Positions 23,406 through 32,585 of a stretch of DNA of 44,172 bases are shown here, piece after piece. This DNA is from Pinguiococcus pyrenoidosus (lineage: Eukaryota > Sar > Pinguiophyceae > Pinguiochrysidales > Pinguiochrysidaceae). The notes beneath the pieces are model-generated. The model worked only from the letters and a program-made list of their open reading frames with translations, was not told where the DNA came from and did no database searches. The stretch spans positions 1-44,172 of the forward strand of contig JAAMXY010000208.1 in the NCBI GenBank assembly GCA_019677205.1, read 5' to 3'. A program made the translations under genes and the position numbers. The first letter of the stretch is position 1. Every line of letters starts with the position of its first letter.

Positions 23406-24187
23406 CTATCTGTAGTTCAGGTGCGATCCGCCCCGGCCTCCGTCATAGACTCAGAATGGAGCGTCTGGCTCAAATGGCGAAGGAAAGGCAGTGCTCGAGC
23501 GGGCCAGCGCTCTCTGCGAGCTCTCTGACTCGCTGTTCAAGTCGAAAGAGGGGGTTGAAACCGGCGTCGTTGCTGGCGCCGAAACTTCGCTTCTGGCCCT
23601 CAGCTGCGAGTCTTTGGGCGCCACACCCTCTTCGAGCTGAGCCTGCTCGGATACCGTGGCCTCCGCGGAAGCTTGAGGGGTGCGGAAAGAGCCGTCGTCG
23701 GGCCCTTCGGAACCGTTCTCGGTCGCCCCAAAGGGTTCTCCGCGCCTGTGTCGTGCGCGCGCCCTGAGAGGTCCAACGGCGCCTGAAGTCCGACAGGCGT
23801 CCGCAGCGCTTCACCGAAGGCGACTGGACGGGAAGCAGGCGCGATCAGACGCGCTCGGTGCGATAAATAGAGGCGCAGACCCGCCGCATTTAGTCGTCGC
23901 ACACAAACCTGGTGTTGCTCTCAGTCCCACCAACCCCATTATTCGTGCATATCAGAGCGGCTTCAAGCGCGAACTCGATTTCGATTTGTGCGGAGCAATC
24001 GGGCCGGTGATTGGCCATCTTTCCCGCGATTTCTGAAACCGTCGCTTCATGCTCGGCCATAGATTTCGATGTTGTAGGCCGCGCCACGTGTCTGGCGGAG
24101 ATTTTTCCCTTGCTTCCCAAGTGCACAGCAGGATAAACCGGGTTCTTTCTGGCCAGGATCCAATTGTACCGCCGACCGCCCCGTAAA

Positions 24188-24201
24188 ACGTACTTGTACG
24201 T
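24188..24201. promoter_or_regulatory. Perfect palindrome ACGTAC-TT-GTACGT
   Basis: Two 6-bp arms with a 2-base spacer, in a divergent promoter region. It could be a dimeric transcription factor site; this is inference. Confidence 0.4.
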
Positions 24202-24240
24202 ACTCCGGTAGCCCTGCGCCTGGGAAAAGTAGTACCTTTG

Positions 24241-24300
24241 CCCTTCACCTACCTCTTCACCTTTTCACCTTTTTACCTTTTCACCTTTTTCACCTTTTCA
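24241..24300. repeat. Pyrimidine-rich imperfect repeat of (T)CACCTTTT
   Basis: About six copies of TCACCTTTT or close variants in 60 bp, roughly 300 bp upstream of the JmjC gene start. One strand is almost pure pyrimidine. It is either a microsatellite or a core promoter pyrimidine tract. Confidence 0.8.
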
Positions 24301-24598
24301 ACACTTCCAAAGGCGCAAGGGCCCAATGGGAGCATTCCATTTCAAACGAAAACCGGCGCCCGAAACCCAAAACTGCCGACCATCGTGGCACTTCCGTTTC
24401 CCCTTCGAAACAAATTTTGAAGTTTGTGAAACGCTTGTCGCCGCCAAACACGGCTCCGTCCCGTTGTCCCGTTTGATTTCCCGATTGGATCTCATCTCCG
24501 CTCGCTGCTCAAATGGATCAAAAGAAAAGAGCAGGTGCCGCATCCCGCCATCGCCGCCACTGGCCATCGTGACGCTGTCAGCGGCCTAGCGCGGGGCC

Positions 24599-27052
24599 AT
24601 GGCAGCGTCACGAATGGTCATTGACCTCACAGAGCCTGAGGCCACCGAGCCGAAGGGCGAAGCCCCCCCGGTGGTGGGGCAGTCGAGTGGCGAAGCGCCA
24701 CTTCGTGCGGAGGGCAAAACCCAGGCCGCACAGGCTCAGAAGCTGCAGCAGTCCGCGAAGGCCTCCAGCGACTCCTCTTCGGCGCAGACGACCGCCGAAA
24801 TGCCCGTGGTCCGGCGCAAGGTGAAGACGGAGCGAGCACGAGCGCACAAACGCGAGGCGCCGCAGCGAATCCGCCAGATCTGCGCGCACTGCTCGGGGAC
24901 CGGCTACTGCTACGTGTGGACGCGGAACAGCGACTCGAACGCAGAGCAGGGGGAGGCGTCGGCTGCGGACCCTCCGCAAGACTCCTCGCGAGCGGCGGAC
25001 ACCAAGCGAGAGGTCAAAGCTGGCATCATTCGACCCGCAAAGGCCGCGGTGGATCCGTCCAGGGCTGCGGCGTATGTGCCAAGGCAAGGTGCAAGAGCTT
25101 CTCACATGGCGTCTACGCCCAAGGCACCGAAGCCGGTCAAAGTGCACCCGAGGATCGGGCATCTGCAGGAAAGGTTTGTGAGCGCTGCCAGCGAGGGAGC
25201 GACGCGGAAAAGGAAGAACAAGGAGGCTGCGAAGCTGAAGGCCCGCAAGAAAGTCAAGCAGGAAGCGAGACCGCAGCACAAGGTCAAGAGAGAACGCGAG
25301 GAAGTGCCTGCGTCGCCGCGGACGACCTCGCTTATCTTCGGCCGGGATGGGAAGTCGAAGCAGAGCAGGCGCTACTGCTTGATGATCGCCAGGCTGTTTG
25401 GGCATCCCGAGGTGCCCAAGCAAGCTTGGCTGCGGCGAGCGAAGCACCAATCGGCCATCGATCAACCGAATCCAGCGAGAACCGGAGCCCTGCGACGCAC
25501 GTCGACGTCGCCTGCGGCCACCGCCTTCTTGAGTGTGTTTGGGAATCCGTCGGAGACCACTTCCAGAGACGTGGCCAAGACACTGGGGTACTCCAGCGAC
25601 TGGGAAAAGGGGTTTGCCGACGCGTCGGCCAGGCCAAATGTGGTTGCTCCGCCGCCCAACTTCGACTTCATGGAAATAGACGATAGCCCGCTTGTAGATG
25701 CGGCCTTGCACGGCAAGACGCGAGTGGTCCTGCTGCTCCTGTGCGCGGCAGCAGCCTTCGACCAGGCTCGTGCCAGGAAATGGGTAGAAGCCGTTGGCCG
25801 CTGCGCCTACACCGCGCTGTTTGCAGCAGCCGTGAATGGCCATTCGGACATCGTGTGCATGCTTGGAGCGGCCGGCGCGAATCCGCACAACTGGGATGCT
25901 AAGGGAAATACCGCGCTGGGCCTTGCCGCGGAAGTGAACCATCGATCAACTGTGAAAGAGCTTCTGCTGCTTGGCTGCGATCCCCTGGAGCTCGATCGCA
26001 ACGGCCGATCAGCGTTGAGCATAGCGTTAGAGTCTGCAGATGAGAAGCTGGAGTTCACTCCGCTCGTGAGCTTGATGCTCGCGGCGGTGCCGAGCGAGGT
26101 CAGCTGCGTGCTCCCCGAAGATCTTGAGCGAGGCAGGAGAAAGCGCACCCTTCCCAAGCTGCAGCGCGATCTGGTCGAGGCGATAAATGACGCCTTCGTC
26201 CCGCAAGATGAGGAACAGGCGCTGCAGGCGCTGCTCGTCGAACCCGAGCGCCCGCATGTCTTCAGGGAGCTTTGGAAGGATGCCCCTTGTGTCACGAAAT
26301 GGAGCGAAGAGTACTTCTTAGAGCATCTCGACGAGGAGCAGAAGTTCACCTTCAGCATCAGGAACTCGGCTGGAATCTCGTTGCATGGCGGCGGGGGGGA
26401 TCACATCTGGGGCACGTACCGGGACTTCTGCGATCATGCCCGGAGCAGCAAAGCCTATCTGGAGTCCATCGCCGGCGGCGCGATGATCGAGAAGGGGCAC
26501 TGGGACTTCGAGATGGCAAAGGAAGAGCACGGACCATCCATCCTCTCGGATAAGGTCGACGTGGATGGTCAGCTCAAGAGGGACCTAGCGATGGGCTCGC
26601 GGCAGCCGCGGCCCTTCCATCGCCTGATAAACGACGTGCTAGAGGTATCGAGAAAGCTAGACAAGGGGTTTCATGGGCACGAGCGCCGAATAACGCGGAT
26701 GTATCTGACTCAAATGAGAGAGCACAAGGTCAACATCAAGTGGCATCAAGATAAGTGGTTTTCGCAGATAATACTGAATGTGAAGGGGCAGAAGACCTTC
26801 GAGTTGCATCCTCCGCTGAAGAAGGCGAATTTTTGGCTGAACCCGGGCGAGATCATGAGCAACCCCCATCTGATTCGCTCGGTGACGTTATCAGAGGGCG
26901 ACGTCCTGTACTTGCCTGCTGGGTGGGCCCATCGGGTGGAGACACCTGGCCAGCCATTCGGCTGTACGGTGAACTTTGGAATCCCACCGCTCACAGTCGA
27001 AGGGCATCGCCTCGGGTACGAGGGATGTGTCCACAGCTCGACGACATCATGA
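24599..27052 (+). CDS. Ankyrin-repeat JmjC/cupin-8 Fe(II)/2-oxoglutarate oxygenase with SUMO-interacting motif
   Basis: Single exon, 817 aa. Residues 7-11 (VIDLT, followed by acidic residues) match a canonical SUMO-interacting motif. A small Cys cluster (CAHCSGTGYCYVW) lies near residue 100. A long basic disordered region follows (KRKNKEAAKLKARKKVKQEA), probably a nuclear localisation signal. Ankyrin repeats occupy about 365-500 (TALFAAAVNGHSDIVCMLGA, NTALGLAAEVNHRSTVKELL). The C-terminal third is a JmjC/cupin-8 domain. Its Fe(II) facial triad is visible as His716-x-Asp718 (WHQDKWF) and His778 (GWAHRVE), inside the double-stranded beta-helix strands SQIILNVKGQKTFEL and GDVLYLPAG. Such enzymes hydroxylate or demethylate proteins using 2-oxoglutarate. 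Substrate unknown; a nuclear or chromatin role is inferred from the SIM, basic region and the head-to-head CW-finger gene. Confidence 0.88.
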   Translation: MAASRMVIDLTEPEATEPKGEAPPVVGQSSGEAPLRAEGKTQAAQAQKLQQSAKASSDSSSAQTTAEMPVVRRKVKTERARAHKREAPQRIRQICAHCSGTGYCYVWTRNSDSNAEQGEASAADPPQDSSRAADTKREVKAGIIRPAKAAVDPSRAAAYVPRQGARASHMASTPKAPKPVKVHPRIGHLQERFVSAASEGATRKRKNKEAAKLKARKKVKQEARPQHKVKREREEVPASPRTTSLIFGRDGKSKQSRRYCLMIARLFGHPEVPKQAWLRRAKHQSAIDQPNPARTGALRRTSTSPAATAFLSVFGNPSETTSRDVAKTLGYSSDWEKGFADASARPNVVAPPPNFDFMEIDDSPLVDAALHGKTRVVLLLLCAAAAFDQARARKWVEAVGRCAYTALFAAAVNGHSDIVCMLGAAGANPHNWDAKGNTALGLAAEVNHRSTVKELLLLGCDPLELDRNGRSALSIALESADEKLEFTPLVSLMLAAVPSEVSCVLPEDLERGRRKRTLPKLQRDLVEAINDAFVPQDEEQALQALLVEPERPHVFRELWKDAPCVTKWSEEYFLEHLDEEQKFTFSIRNSAGISLHGGGGDHIWGTYRDFCDHARSSKAYLESIAGGAMIEKGHWDFEMAKEEHGPSILSDKVDVDGQLKRDLAMGSRQPRPFHRLINDVLEVSRKLDKGFHGHERRITRMYLTQMREHKVNIKWHQDKWFSQIILNVKGQKTFELHPPLKKANFWLNPGEIMSNPHLIRSVTLSEGDVLYLPAGWAHRVETPGQPFGCTVNFGIPPLTVEGHRLGYEGCVHSSTTS

Positions 27053-27361
27053 CGATGGCTCTTCTCCCTTCCTCGCACGCTCGAGAAAGAGAACAGAACT
27101 ATCGAAGATCGCGGCATGGTGCCGCAGTCGATTCCTGGCTTCGCAGATTTGTGAAATGACCAAGACTGCTGTGGTTGCCAAGGATCGCCGGAAAGCTGAT
27201 GTAGATAGGAAGGTAGGAAGAGTGGAAGAACCGTGCTCCCCTTGACCTCTTGGAGAGTTGGCTTCCGCCGCGCCAGAGCATCTGAAGGATTGGCTCATGG
27301 CGCATAGAGGCATGAAAGATGGAGGATCGACTGGCTAGCGAAGACGGAAATCATTGAATAG
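27053..27361. other. Convergent 3' space
   Basis: About 310 bp between the convergent 3' ends of the JmjC gene and DBR1; nothing recognisable. Confidence 0.5.
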
Positions 27362-28897
27362 CTAGACGTCAATTTCGTTTTCGTCGTGATCGCCAGTGCT
27401 TTCTTGAGCTTCCCCAGCTTTCCTTGCTTCGCTGTCATCCGCTGCCCCATTATGGCCGGTCCCCGAAGGAGCCTGCTTGCCATGCTTGACTTGCACCCGG
27501 CCTTCCCCATCGCACGGGACGGTGATGATGTGGGGAAGCTCAAGCGCGTTCAAAAGGAAGTCGGTCTGTGGATTCGGGAGCAACCGCAGCGGACCCAGAC
27601 CAACGTCCCGCCTATCTCCTGCTTCTTCATCGGGCGTTGCCGTCTTTTCGAAGTTTTGAGGTATGCGGATATCGTCCTCGGCTGAGTGGCCTCGATCTTC
27701 CGGCGGGATGGCAGCAGTCATGGCGGCTCGAATCTGCTCGATGTCCCCGTCGCTCACTTCAAAAGCTTCAGCAGCGGGGAGTCTTGTGTTTTCCCGAGCT
27801 CCTGTCTCAAGCGACCACGTCTTTCTGAGCACTGCAAGCCATTCTAAGTCGTAGCAGAGTCCGGGGCTTGTCTCCTCGCTCTCTTCCGCCTCCATCGCCT
27901 GGCTCTCTGTGGCGTCGACTTGAGTGTTGCTAGCTTTCTGCTGGCGCAGTGACGCATCATCATCCTCCGATTTCCGGACCGGACTATCTATGTGAAGAAG
28001 TTGCAGGAAATCACGCTGCCGCAAGCACTTATCCAGCGCCAGGAATCGCGTCAGCTCCGGTTCGCAGTCTTCCTTCGTTGCCTCGCTAGCTTCATTTCCA
28101 CCATCTCCGCCGTCTTGCCCAGCTCTCCGAGGCGCCTGTTCCTCTACTACCACCTCCTGCTGCCTATGCTCTACCACGGCCGCAAACTTGACGTGCAGAT
28201 GCGCCGCGAACCAATACCGCGGCCTCAGCGTCTGGAGGAGCTGCCTCCCAGCTGGACTGCCCAGCGTGCCGCTGTACACCTCTTCCCTCAGGAACTTTTT
28301 CCTCTGCAGCAGCCTGTGGTGGTCTCCGAACATGCTGATGCCCGCCGGCCAGTCATGAGACACGAACACGTCCAGCGCCGGGCCTTTGGCTGGGCGGCGG
28401 AGGCACTGCAGGCGAAACGCATCTAGCGCGCGACAGTGGTACACACTGCGCAGCGTCTCCGCGTTGTAAGGAGGGCGCTCGAAGCGGCCCAGAGAGAAAT
28501 GCCGCTCATTGAAGATGCCGCTCATGCCAGCGATGCGCAGGCCTCGGAAGCGCACCACGCCAGCGGTGCCTAAGAAGAAGATCTTGGGCGCCACCCAGCC
28601 GCCGTAAGGTAGCTCTTGGAGAAACGCGCTGGCCTCGTGGTTTCCGCCCACGAAAATGGTCAGCACTGGCGCTTGCGCGACGCCAGCGTAGTACTTGTGG
28701 AAGCTGCCCATGGAGTGGTACTTGCGCGGCGCCGAGAAGCCCTGCAGATCCGCGCGATTCCGCAAGCTTTGGAAGTCTCCGCAGCACACGAGTAGTTCCA
28801 CTTTCACGCCGCTCTCCGCTTCCATGCGCGCCACGCTGGCGTAGATGCGGTCCAACTCGCCATGGCCGCAGCCCTCCGCTGCGATGACGACGGACAT
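27362..28897 (-). CDS. DBR1: RNA lariat debranching enzyme DBR1
   Basis: Single exon, 511 aa from the ATG at 28897; an upstream in-frame extension to 28978 adds only low-quality sequence. The calcineurin-like metallophosphoesterase motifs are in order: EGCGHGELD (C10, H12), CCGDFQ (D41), GGNHEAS (N86-H87), VSHDWPAG, and the HLHVKFAAVVEH region. DBR1-specific stretches are also clear: YYAGVAQAPVLTIFVGGNHE, YGGWVAPKIFFLG, AGMSGIFNERHF and FLALDKCLRQRDFLQLL. The Cys in the first motif is the residue typical of DBR1 rather than of other metallophosphoesterases. The enzyme cuts 2'-5' branch points of excised intron lariats in the nucleus, which suits this intron-rich genome. An acidic insert and a C-terminal region ending in a conserved NPQTDFLLNALEL block complete the protein. 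Confidence 0.97.
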   Translation of the reverse strand: MSVVIAAEGCGHGELDRIYASVARMEAESGVKVELLVCCGDFQSLRNRADLQGFSAPRKYHSMGSFHKYYAGVAQAPVLTIFVGGNHEASAFLQELPYGGWVAPKIFFLGTAGVVRFRGLRIAGMSGIFNERHFSLGRFERPPYNAETLRSVYHCRALDAFRLQCLRRPAKGPALDVFVSHDWPAGISMFGDHHRLLQRKKFLREEVYSGTLGSPAGRQLLQTLRPRYWFAAHLHVKFAAVVEHRQQEVVVEEQAPRRAGQDGGDGGNEASEATKEDCEPELTRFLALDKCLRQRDFLQLLHIDSPVRKSEDDDASLRQQKASNTQVDATESQAMEAEESEETSPGLCYDLEWLAVLRKTWSLETGARENTRLPAAEAFEVSDGDIEQIRAAMTAAIPPEDRGHSAEDDIRIPQNFEKTATPDEEAGDRRDVGLGPLRLLPNPQTDFLLNALELPHIITVPCDGEGRVQVKHGKQAPSGTGHNGAADDSEARKAGEAQESTGDHDENEIDV

Positions 28898-28976
28898 GGA
28901 GCGCGGTTGTGGACACGCGGGGGAGAGAGCGGAGGGCAGCGACGAGGTCAGGACAGACGGACTGCTCCGGCAAATC

Positions 28977-29340
28977 ATGCGCTGTCCCCTTGGGCAGAGG
29001 AAGCTCTTCTCTTCAAGCGTTGGGCTTTGGCGATCTACCGGTGATTTCGGAGCTTGCTTATGGAGACTGCGTTTCGGGGAAGTTGAAGCGCGGCATCAGA
29101 AGTCTGATGCACGCAGCAGAGGTGGAGGAAGAGAACCGAGACGCTTCACAAACAACAGGTCTACACATCAATTGGGTTTCAAGCGCAACTTAATCCACTT
29201 GGACTCCACATTCAAGGCTCGCAGTCAAGGCGCCTGTCGATGAGGACACGCGCCTGCTCGTCACGGAAGATTGCCCATCTATGCACCACGAACTCGAGGC
29301 AAACGCAAGTCAGAAGCCGACCATCGACACGTCTTCCTGA
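28977..29340 (+). CDS. Small spliced hypothetical gene, head-to-head with DBR1
   Basis: The 3' half is the better supported part: a 66-nt GT-AG intron (29159-29224) joins a frame ending ENRDASQTT to KAPVDEDTRLLVTEDCPSMH and a stop at 29338. Both sides have balanced, coding-like composition. The 5' half is a guess: an ATG at 28977 (MRCPLGQRKLF) with a 79-nt GT-AG intron to about 29118 would give a protein of about 72 residues. Alternatively translation could begin at 29107. No domain is recognised. It starts only about 80 bp from the DBR1 start on the other strand. Confidence 0.35.
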
Positions 29341-29619
29341 GGAGACTCGTCCGCACTGCCCCGCTCGGCCTCGGCCGCGCCCCACCAGTCGATGCTGTCA
29401 ATGCCCGCGGACGATGGCGCTTGTGCTTGTCTCGGCCTCTCCGCGACAGGCTCGGCGCTTGCCTTCTCGTAACTCCCGGACCCATAGTCCGCCCTCCGCG
29501 ACGGAAAAGGTGTTCGCTCAGACCTCTCCAGCGCACTTAACCGATGGGCGGACGATTTTCTCCTGTGGAAGCCGCGACTTGTAAGCGAGGGACGTCTTGC
29601 AGAGCTCGAGCGCGCATGC

Positions 29620-30180
29620 CTACCCTTCGAATCGCTCCCGCAGCCTTTCGTGGGCCATCTCAAGCGGCGTCCTCTCGACGTCTTCGGCCTCCGGTTTGGT
29701 TTCGGCTGCGGCCGGCCGATCCGAGAACGGGACAATCGCGTCGCGCAGGCGGAGCGTGTGATCTCGCAGGCTGATCTCGCATCCGTACTTCTCCAGGAAG
29801 TCCAGGCCCAGCAGCACGTCGGCGCCGTCGCCCAGGCTCTCCCCTTCCAGCACGATGAAGTCCGCTTCCACCGGGACCTGGTCGTCGCCGAGCGCCACGC
29901 TCACTTGCGACACGCGGCCCAGGATCTTGGCGGAGCCGATGCCCACTGCCCTGCCCTCGAAGCGCCGGTCGAGGAGAGGCAGGAGGCCGCACTGCATGGC
30001 GCAGCGCTCGGAGATCACGCAGCACTGGGCGCCCGTGTCCAGACACCCGCTTATCTCAACCTCTCCCATGCGGCAGCTCACGCGCAGCAGACGCGAGTTC
30101 GCGCCATTCCAGCCGCTGGCCAGGGTCGTGCAGAGCAGCGCGCTCAGGCAGAGCGCCTGGAGAGGGCGTTTGCGCTTCAT
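29620..30180 (-). CDS. Signal-peptide-bearing retropepsin-like (Ddi1-type) aspartic protease
   Basis: The ATG at 30180 gives 186 aa and a clear signal peptide (MKRKRPLQALCLSALLCTTL, cleavage probably after ALASG or nearby). The mature part is one retropepsin fold: GCLDTGAQCCVIS with catalytic Asp48, the flap-like region GRAVGIGSAKILGRVSQV, and VLLGLDFLEKYGCEISL, which is the second psi-loop and closely resembles the DDI1 protease domain (DTGAQ, LLGLDMLKR). Active enzymes of this type are homodimers. Typical Ddi1 has an N-terminal ubiquitin-like domain and is cytosolic; here that domain is absent and a secretory or plastid-directed leader replaces it. There is no reverse transcriptase or integrase nearby, so it is not part of a visible retroelement. 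An in-frame ATG at 30279 would hide the signal peptide. Confidence 0.75.
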   Translation of the reverse strand: MKRKRPLQALCLSALLCTTLASGWNGANSRLLRVSCRMGEVEISGCLDTGAQCCVISERCAMQCGLLPLLDRRFEGRAVGIGSAKILGRVSQVSVALGDDQVPVEADFIVLEGESLGDGADVLLGLDFLEKYGCEISLRDHTLRLRDAIVPFSDRPAAAETKPEAEDVERTPLEMAHERLRERFEG

Positions 30181-30800
30181 GAAGGCTCCGCAAGGGTGGC
30201 TCGTCCGGCGCGGGAAATCAAGGCCGGCTTGTGACCTCCAGGAGTCAACGAACTGTTTCGCGCGCATCCCGCGCTTCAAATCCGGCAGCTAGCAGCACCG
30301 AGAGGGAGCAAGGCCGGGCCGGCTATAACATGCGCGGCGGCGAAAGGCTTCGACTTGCAGGCGAGACTTCGCGTTGGGAATGCAGGGCAAGCCGGTTCAA
30401 ACGCCTGGGCAAAATCGAGCAGGAGTTGGCGCGGAGCGGTGCTCGAAGCAACGGGTAGTTTCGCCAATTTGCCTATGGAACACGTGAATTTGGGAAGGGA
30501 CTGGAAGCCTCAGCGAATCGCGTAGCGAGACGCTTCCCAGAGAATTGTACCACCCAAATTTTGGGAGAACAAATGCTGCGAGTCCGCGAGAACATCCAGT
30601 CGTAGACGTCCTAGCCCGATGGACGTGACCAGTGAACGACATCAACTTGGTAACTTGGCCGAGTTCGACAGAGAGCGAGACTTTCTCGGCCATTGGGTGA
30701 TTCGCTTTCGGAACCTTCTGCGGACCTTTCTTTTCCTTGGAAGCGTTTTGCTTCGAGGATTTTGCTTGGATGTCGAGGTTTGGACGGTTGCTGTCGGCCT

Positions 30801-30890
30801 CGGGAGACTCAGGAGACTCGGGAGACTCGGAAGATCGCGGACTCGGAAGATCTCGAACTCGGAAGATCTCGAAGTCGAAAGATCTCGATG
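30801..30890. repeat. Nested purine-rich tandem repeats (9-bp, then 16-bp units)
   Basis: Three 9-bp units like CGGGAGACT are followed by about three imperfect 16-bp units CGGAAGATCTCGAACT. If read on the minus strand it encodes alternating SESPESPESP, then charged residues. Confidence 0.8.
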
Positions 30891-31395
30891 GCATCGGCGT
30901 GTTCTACAACGTCCCCCTCAAAGAACACGCGTGCCGCGTACAGAGAGGCTTGCCTCCCTGCCTGCCTTGGCGAGAGGTCAGCAATGCGATGCATGCAGCC
31001 ATGATGAGCCTGACTTCCTGCTCTTTCCCATGCATCATCATGCATGCAAGTATGGAAGCAAGCAAGCACGCATGTGGCTGAGGGTAGCTATCTGCTGCCT
31101 TGTGACACGCTGATATGGTGCCTGGTGGGTGGGCAGGCAAGGTCAAGAACTCTTGCTTCTGCGGTCGCGAGAGTTGGCGAGGAGCCGCGGCCACGGCGGC
31201 GCACTGACGCACCGACGCGCCGGTGTCGCCGGCCTGACGCTCCCGTGTCGCACGGCCTGACATGAGCGCTCGTTTTTGCGACACCTGTAGCGCCTTGACG
31301 CTTGAAGTCGTCCACTTCTTTCACTTGCATGAACAATAGTGTAGCCGCCCTTGGCTTCCGTGCAGTGCGTTTCTCGGAGCGTCTTCCGCACGCTC

Positions 31396-31978
31396 ATTGG
31401 CCGCAGGTGCAGCGATTTCATGCGGAGTTGCAACTGGCCTGTTATCCATCCTGTCCATTCCGAACCGGGGAGTTCAGGGAAAGAGCAGCTTCCGCCGCAA
31501 CATACGTGCAGGGTAAGGAAGCGATTGGCTTGGCTGCGGGCGCAAATGCGGAATCCGGCCCTCTGCTGTCAACTCCCCCTCCCAACTGTCCAACGCTACG
31601 GACTGGCAGACGCGGGATATCTTCGCCCGTGTGCAATGCGGCACTTGAGGTCCCCGCCGAAAATTCCGGGGATCGGTGCGGGAGTGACGCGACGGCAAGT
31701 TCGGGCGCGATGTTCAAGGCTGCAGCAAGTGCGGTCCCCGATTGGCTGCGACTCCACGAACGTAGGCGATTCTGGTGGGCGTGATTGGCCATGGCTTTTT
31801 CTTCGGATGCCGCCTTGAGTCATTAATTCTCGCCATGCTTTAGCCTCTTCGCCAGTTGTATGGCAATCTACGGAAGCAACTGCCAGCATCAACAACAATG
31901 TCAAATTGGCGCCAACAACGCGAGCTCCCTGACAAGCTTAGAATCAACGAATTCATGGGGCGCGCAATTCCGACCAAT
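31396..31978. promoter_or_regulatory. Cluster of six ATTGG/CCAAT boxes
   Basis: ATTGG occurs at about 31396, 31524, 31741, 31784 and 31905, and CCAAT at 31974. Each ATTGG is followed by C (ATTGGC). About one is expected by chance in this span. They lie 230-815 bp upstream of the small plus-strand gene at 32211. NF-Y-type binding is inference. Confidence 0.4.
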
Positions 31979-32210
31979 GCAGGCTTTCAGAATGGTATCC
32001 GCCTTCCTCCGTTCCTTTCCAACGGGCATATTGGGCTTGACTCGCCGTTGTCAAAGAAACGCTATTGTTCTGCAGTTGCAGAAGCTTTGCTGGCGTTCGA
32101 ATCCAGCGCGGGGGCTGGCGGAGCTGCGCCTCGGAAGCACCTCCCTCGTGGACTTCCGACAGCCGGAGGCGTCCGGCCCACTTCCGCAAGCCCGGGCTCT
32201 CCGTGCATAG

Positions 32211-32585
32211 ATGTCACCGCCGGCGAAAGGATGCTTTCCGTGTGAGGAGGCGCTCGCGAAGGCCATCAGCACCTGTTGGGCGGACAGCAACGGCATGCAG
32301 CTCTGCACGCAGAGCTCCAAGGAAAGTCCGGACCTGGAGGTCTCGGCATCCGCGCTTCGCGAGACCGCAATACGCATGCACATCTCGCGCTTGTCGCACC
32401 AGAAGGGGCCCAGCCAGATCTCCATGAAGGAGGAGAACGAGGACGAAGCCGGAGACGCACTGCGGCGGTCCTTCGACGAGAGGATGGACGAAGTGGAGGA
32501 GCCGCCGGCGTCTGGGCGGAAGCACCATCGGAACGAGCAGGTCGCAGGGCAACAGCCCCAGAAGCGCCGCTGCTGCTCTTTCTGA
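32211..32585 (+). CDS. Small hypothetical protein with polybasic CaaX-like C-terminus (KRRCCSF)
   Basis: Open frame of 124 aa from the ATG at 32211. Composition is coding-like in the second half (SMKEENEDEAGDALRRSFDE). The last residues, QKRRCCSF, form a polybasic stretch followed by Cys-Cys-Ser-Phe. This fits a CaaX box ending in Phe, typical for geranylgeranylation, or the CCxx end of Rab-like proteins, so the protein may be lipid-anchored. There is no GTPase domain in this frame, and upstream exons might exist. No homologous family is recognised. Function unknown. Confidence 0.45.
   Translation: MSPPAKGCFPCEEALAKAISTCWADSNGMQLCTQSSKESPDLEVSASALRETAIRMHISRLSHQKGPSQISMKEENEDEAGDALRRSFDERMDEVEEPPASGRKHHRNEQVAGQQPQKRRCCSF

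Larger units (their letters stand above)
23406..24598. promoter_or_regulatory. 1.2-kb divergent region between CW-finger and JmjC genes
   Basis: No gene is supported with confidence. A plus-strand frame from about 23455 to 23640 (AVLERASALCELSDSLFK) looks somewhat coding-like but has no ATG and no convincing splice partner. The region also contains CCAAT/ATTGG pentamers near 24010, 24151, 24324 and 24484, the palindrome at 24188-24201 and the CACCTTTT repeat at 24241-24300. Confidence 0.4.
30181..32210. other. Two-kilobase gene-poor stretch
   Basis: No gene is supported with confidence. A minus-strand frame beginning at an ATG at 30894 (MPSRSFDFEIFRV) reads plausibly for about 90 residues, with a Ser-Pro-Glu tract, Lys-rich patch and MAEKVSLSVELGQVTKLM, and might be a first exon, but I could not find a good continuation. 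The tract overlaps the repeat at 30801-30890. A dense group of ATTGG/CCAAT pentamers lies at 31396-31978. Confidence 0.4.

Noticed and set aside
23455-23640. Possible small plus-strand exon (LERASALCELSDSLF)
   Set aside because: Composition is coding-like, but there is no ATG and no splice partner could be found.
24608-25942. 444-codon minus-strand frame
   Set aside because: Antisense of the well-supported JmjC gene; its Arg/Leu/His composition is typical of a shadow frame.
29620-30180. Retrotransposon fragment
   Set aside because: A retropepsin domain alone suggested this, but there is no reverse transcriptase, integrase or LTR nearby, and the core is closer to cellular Ddi1.
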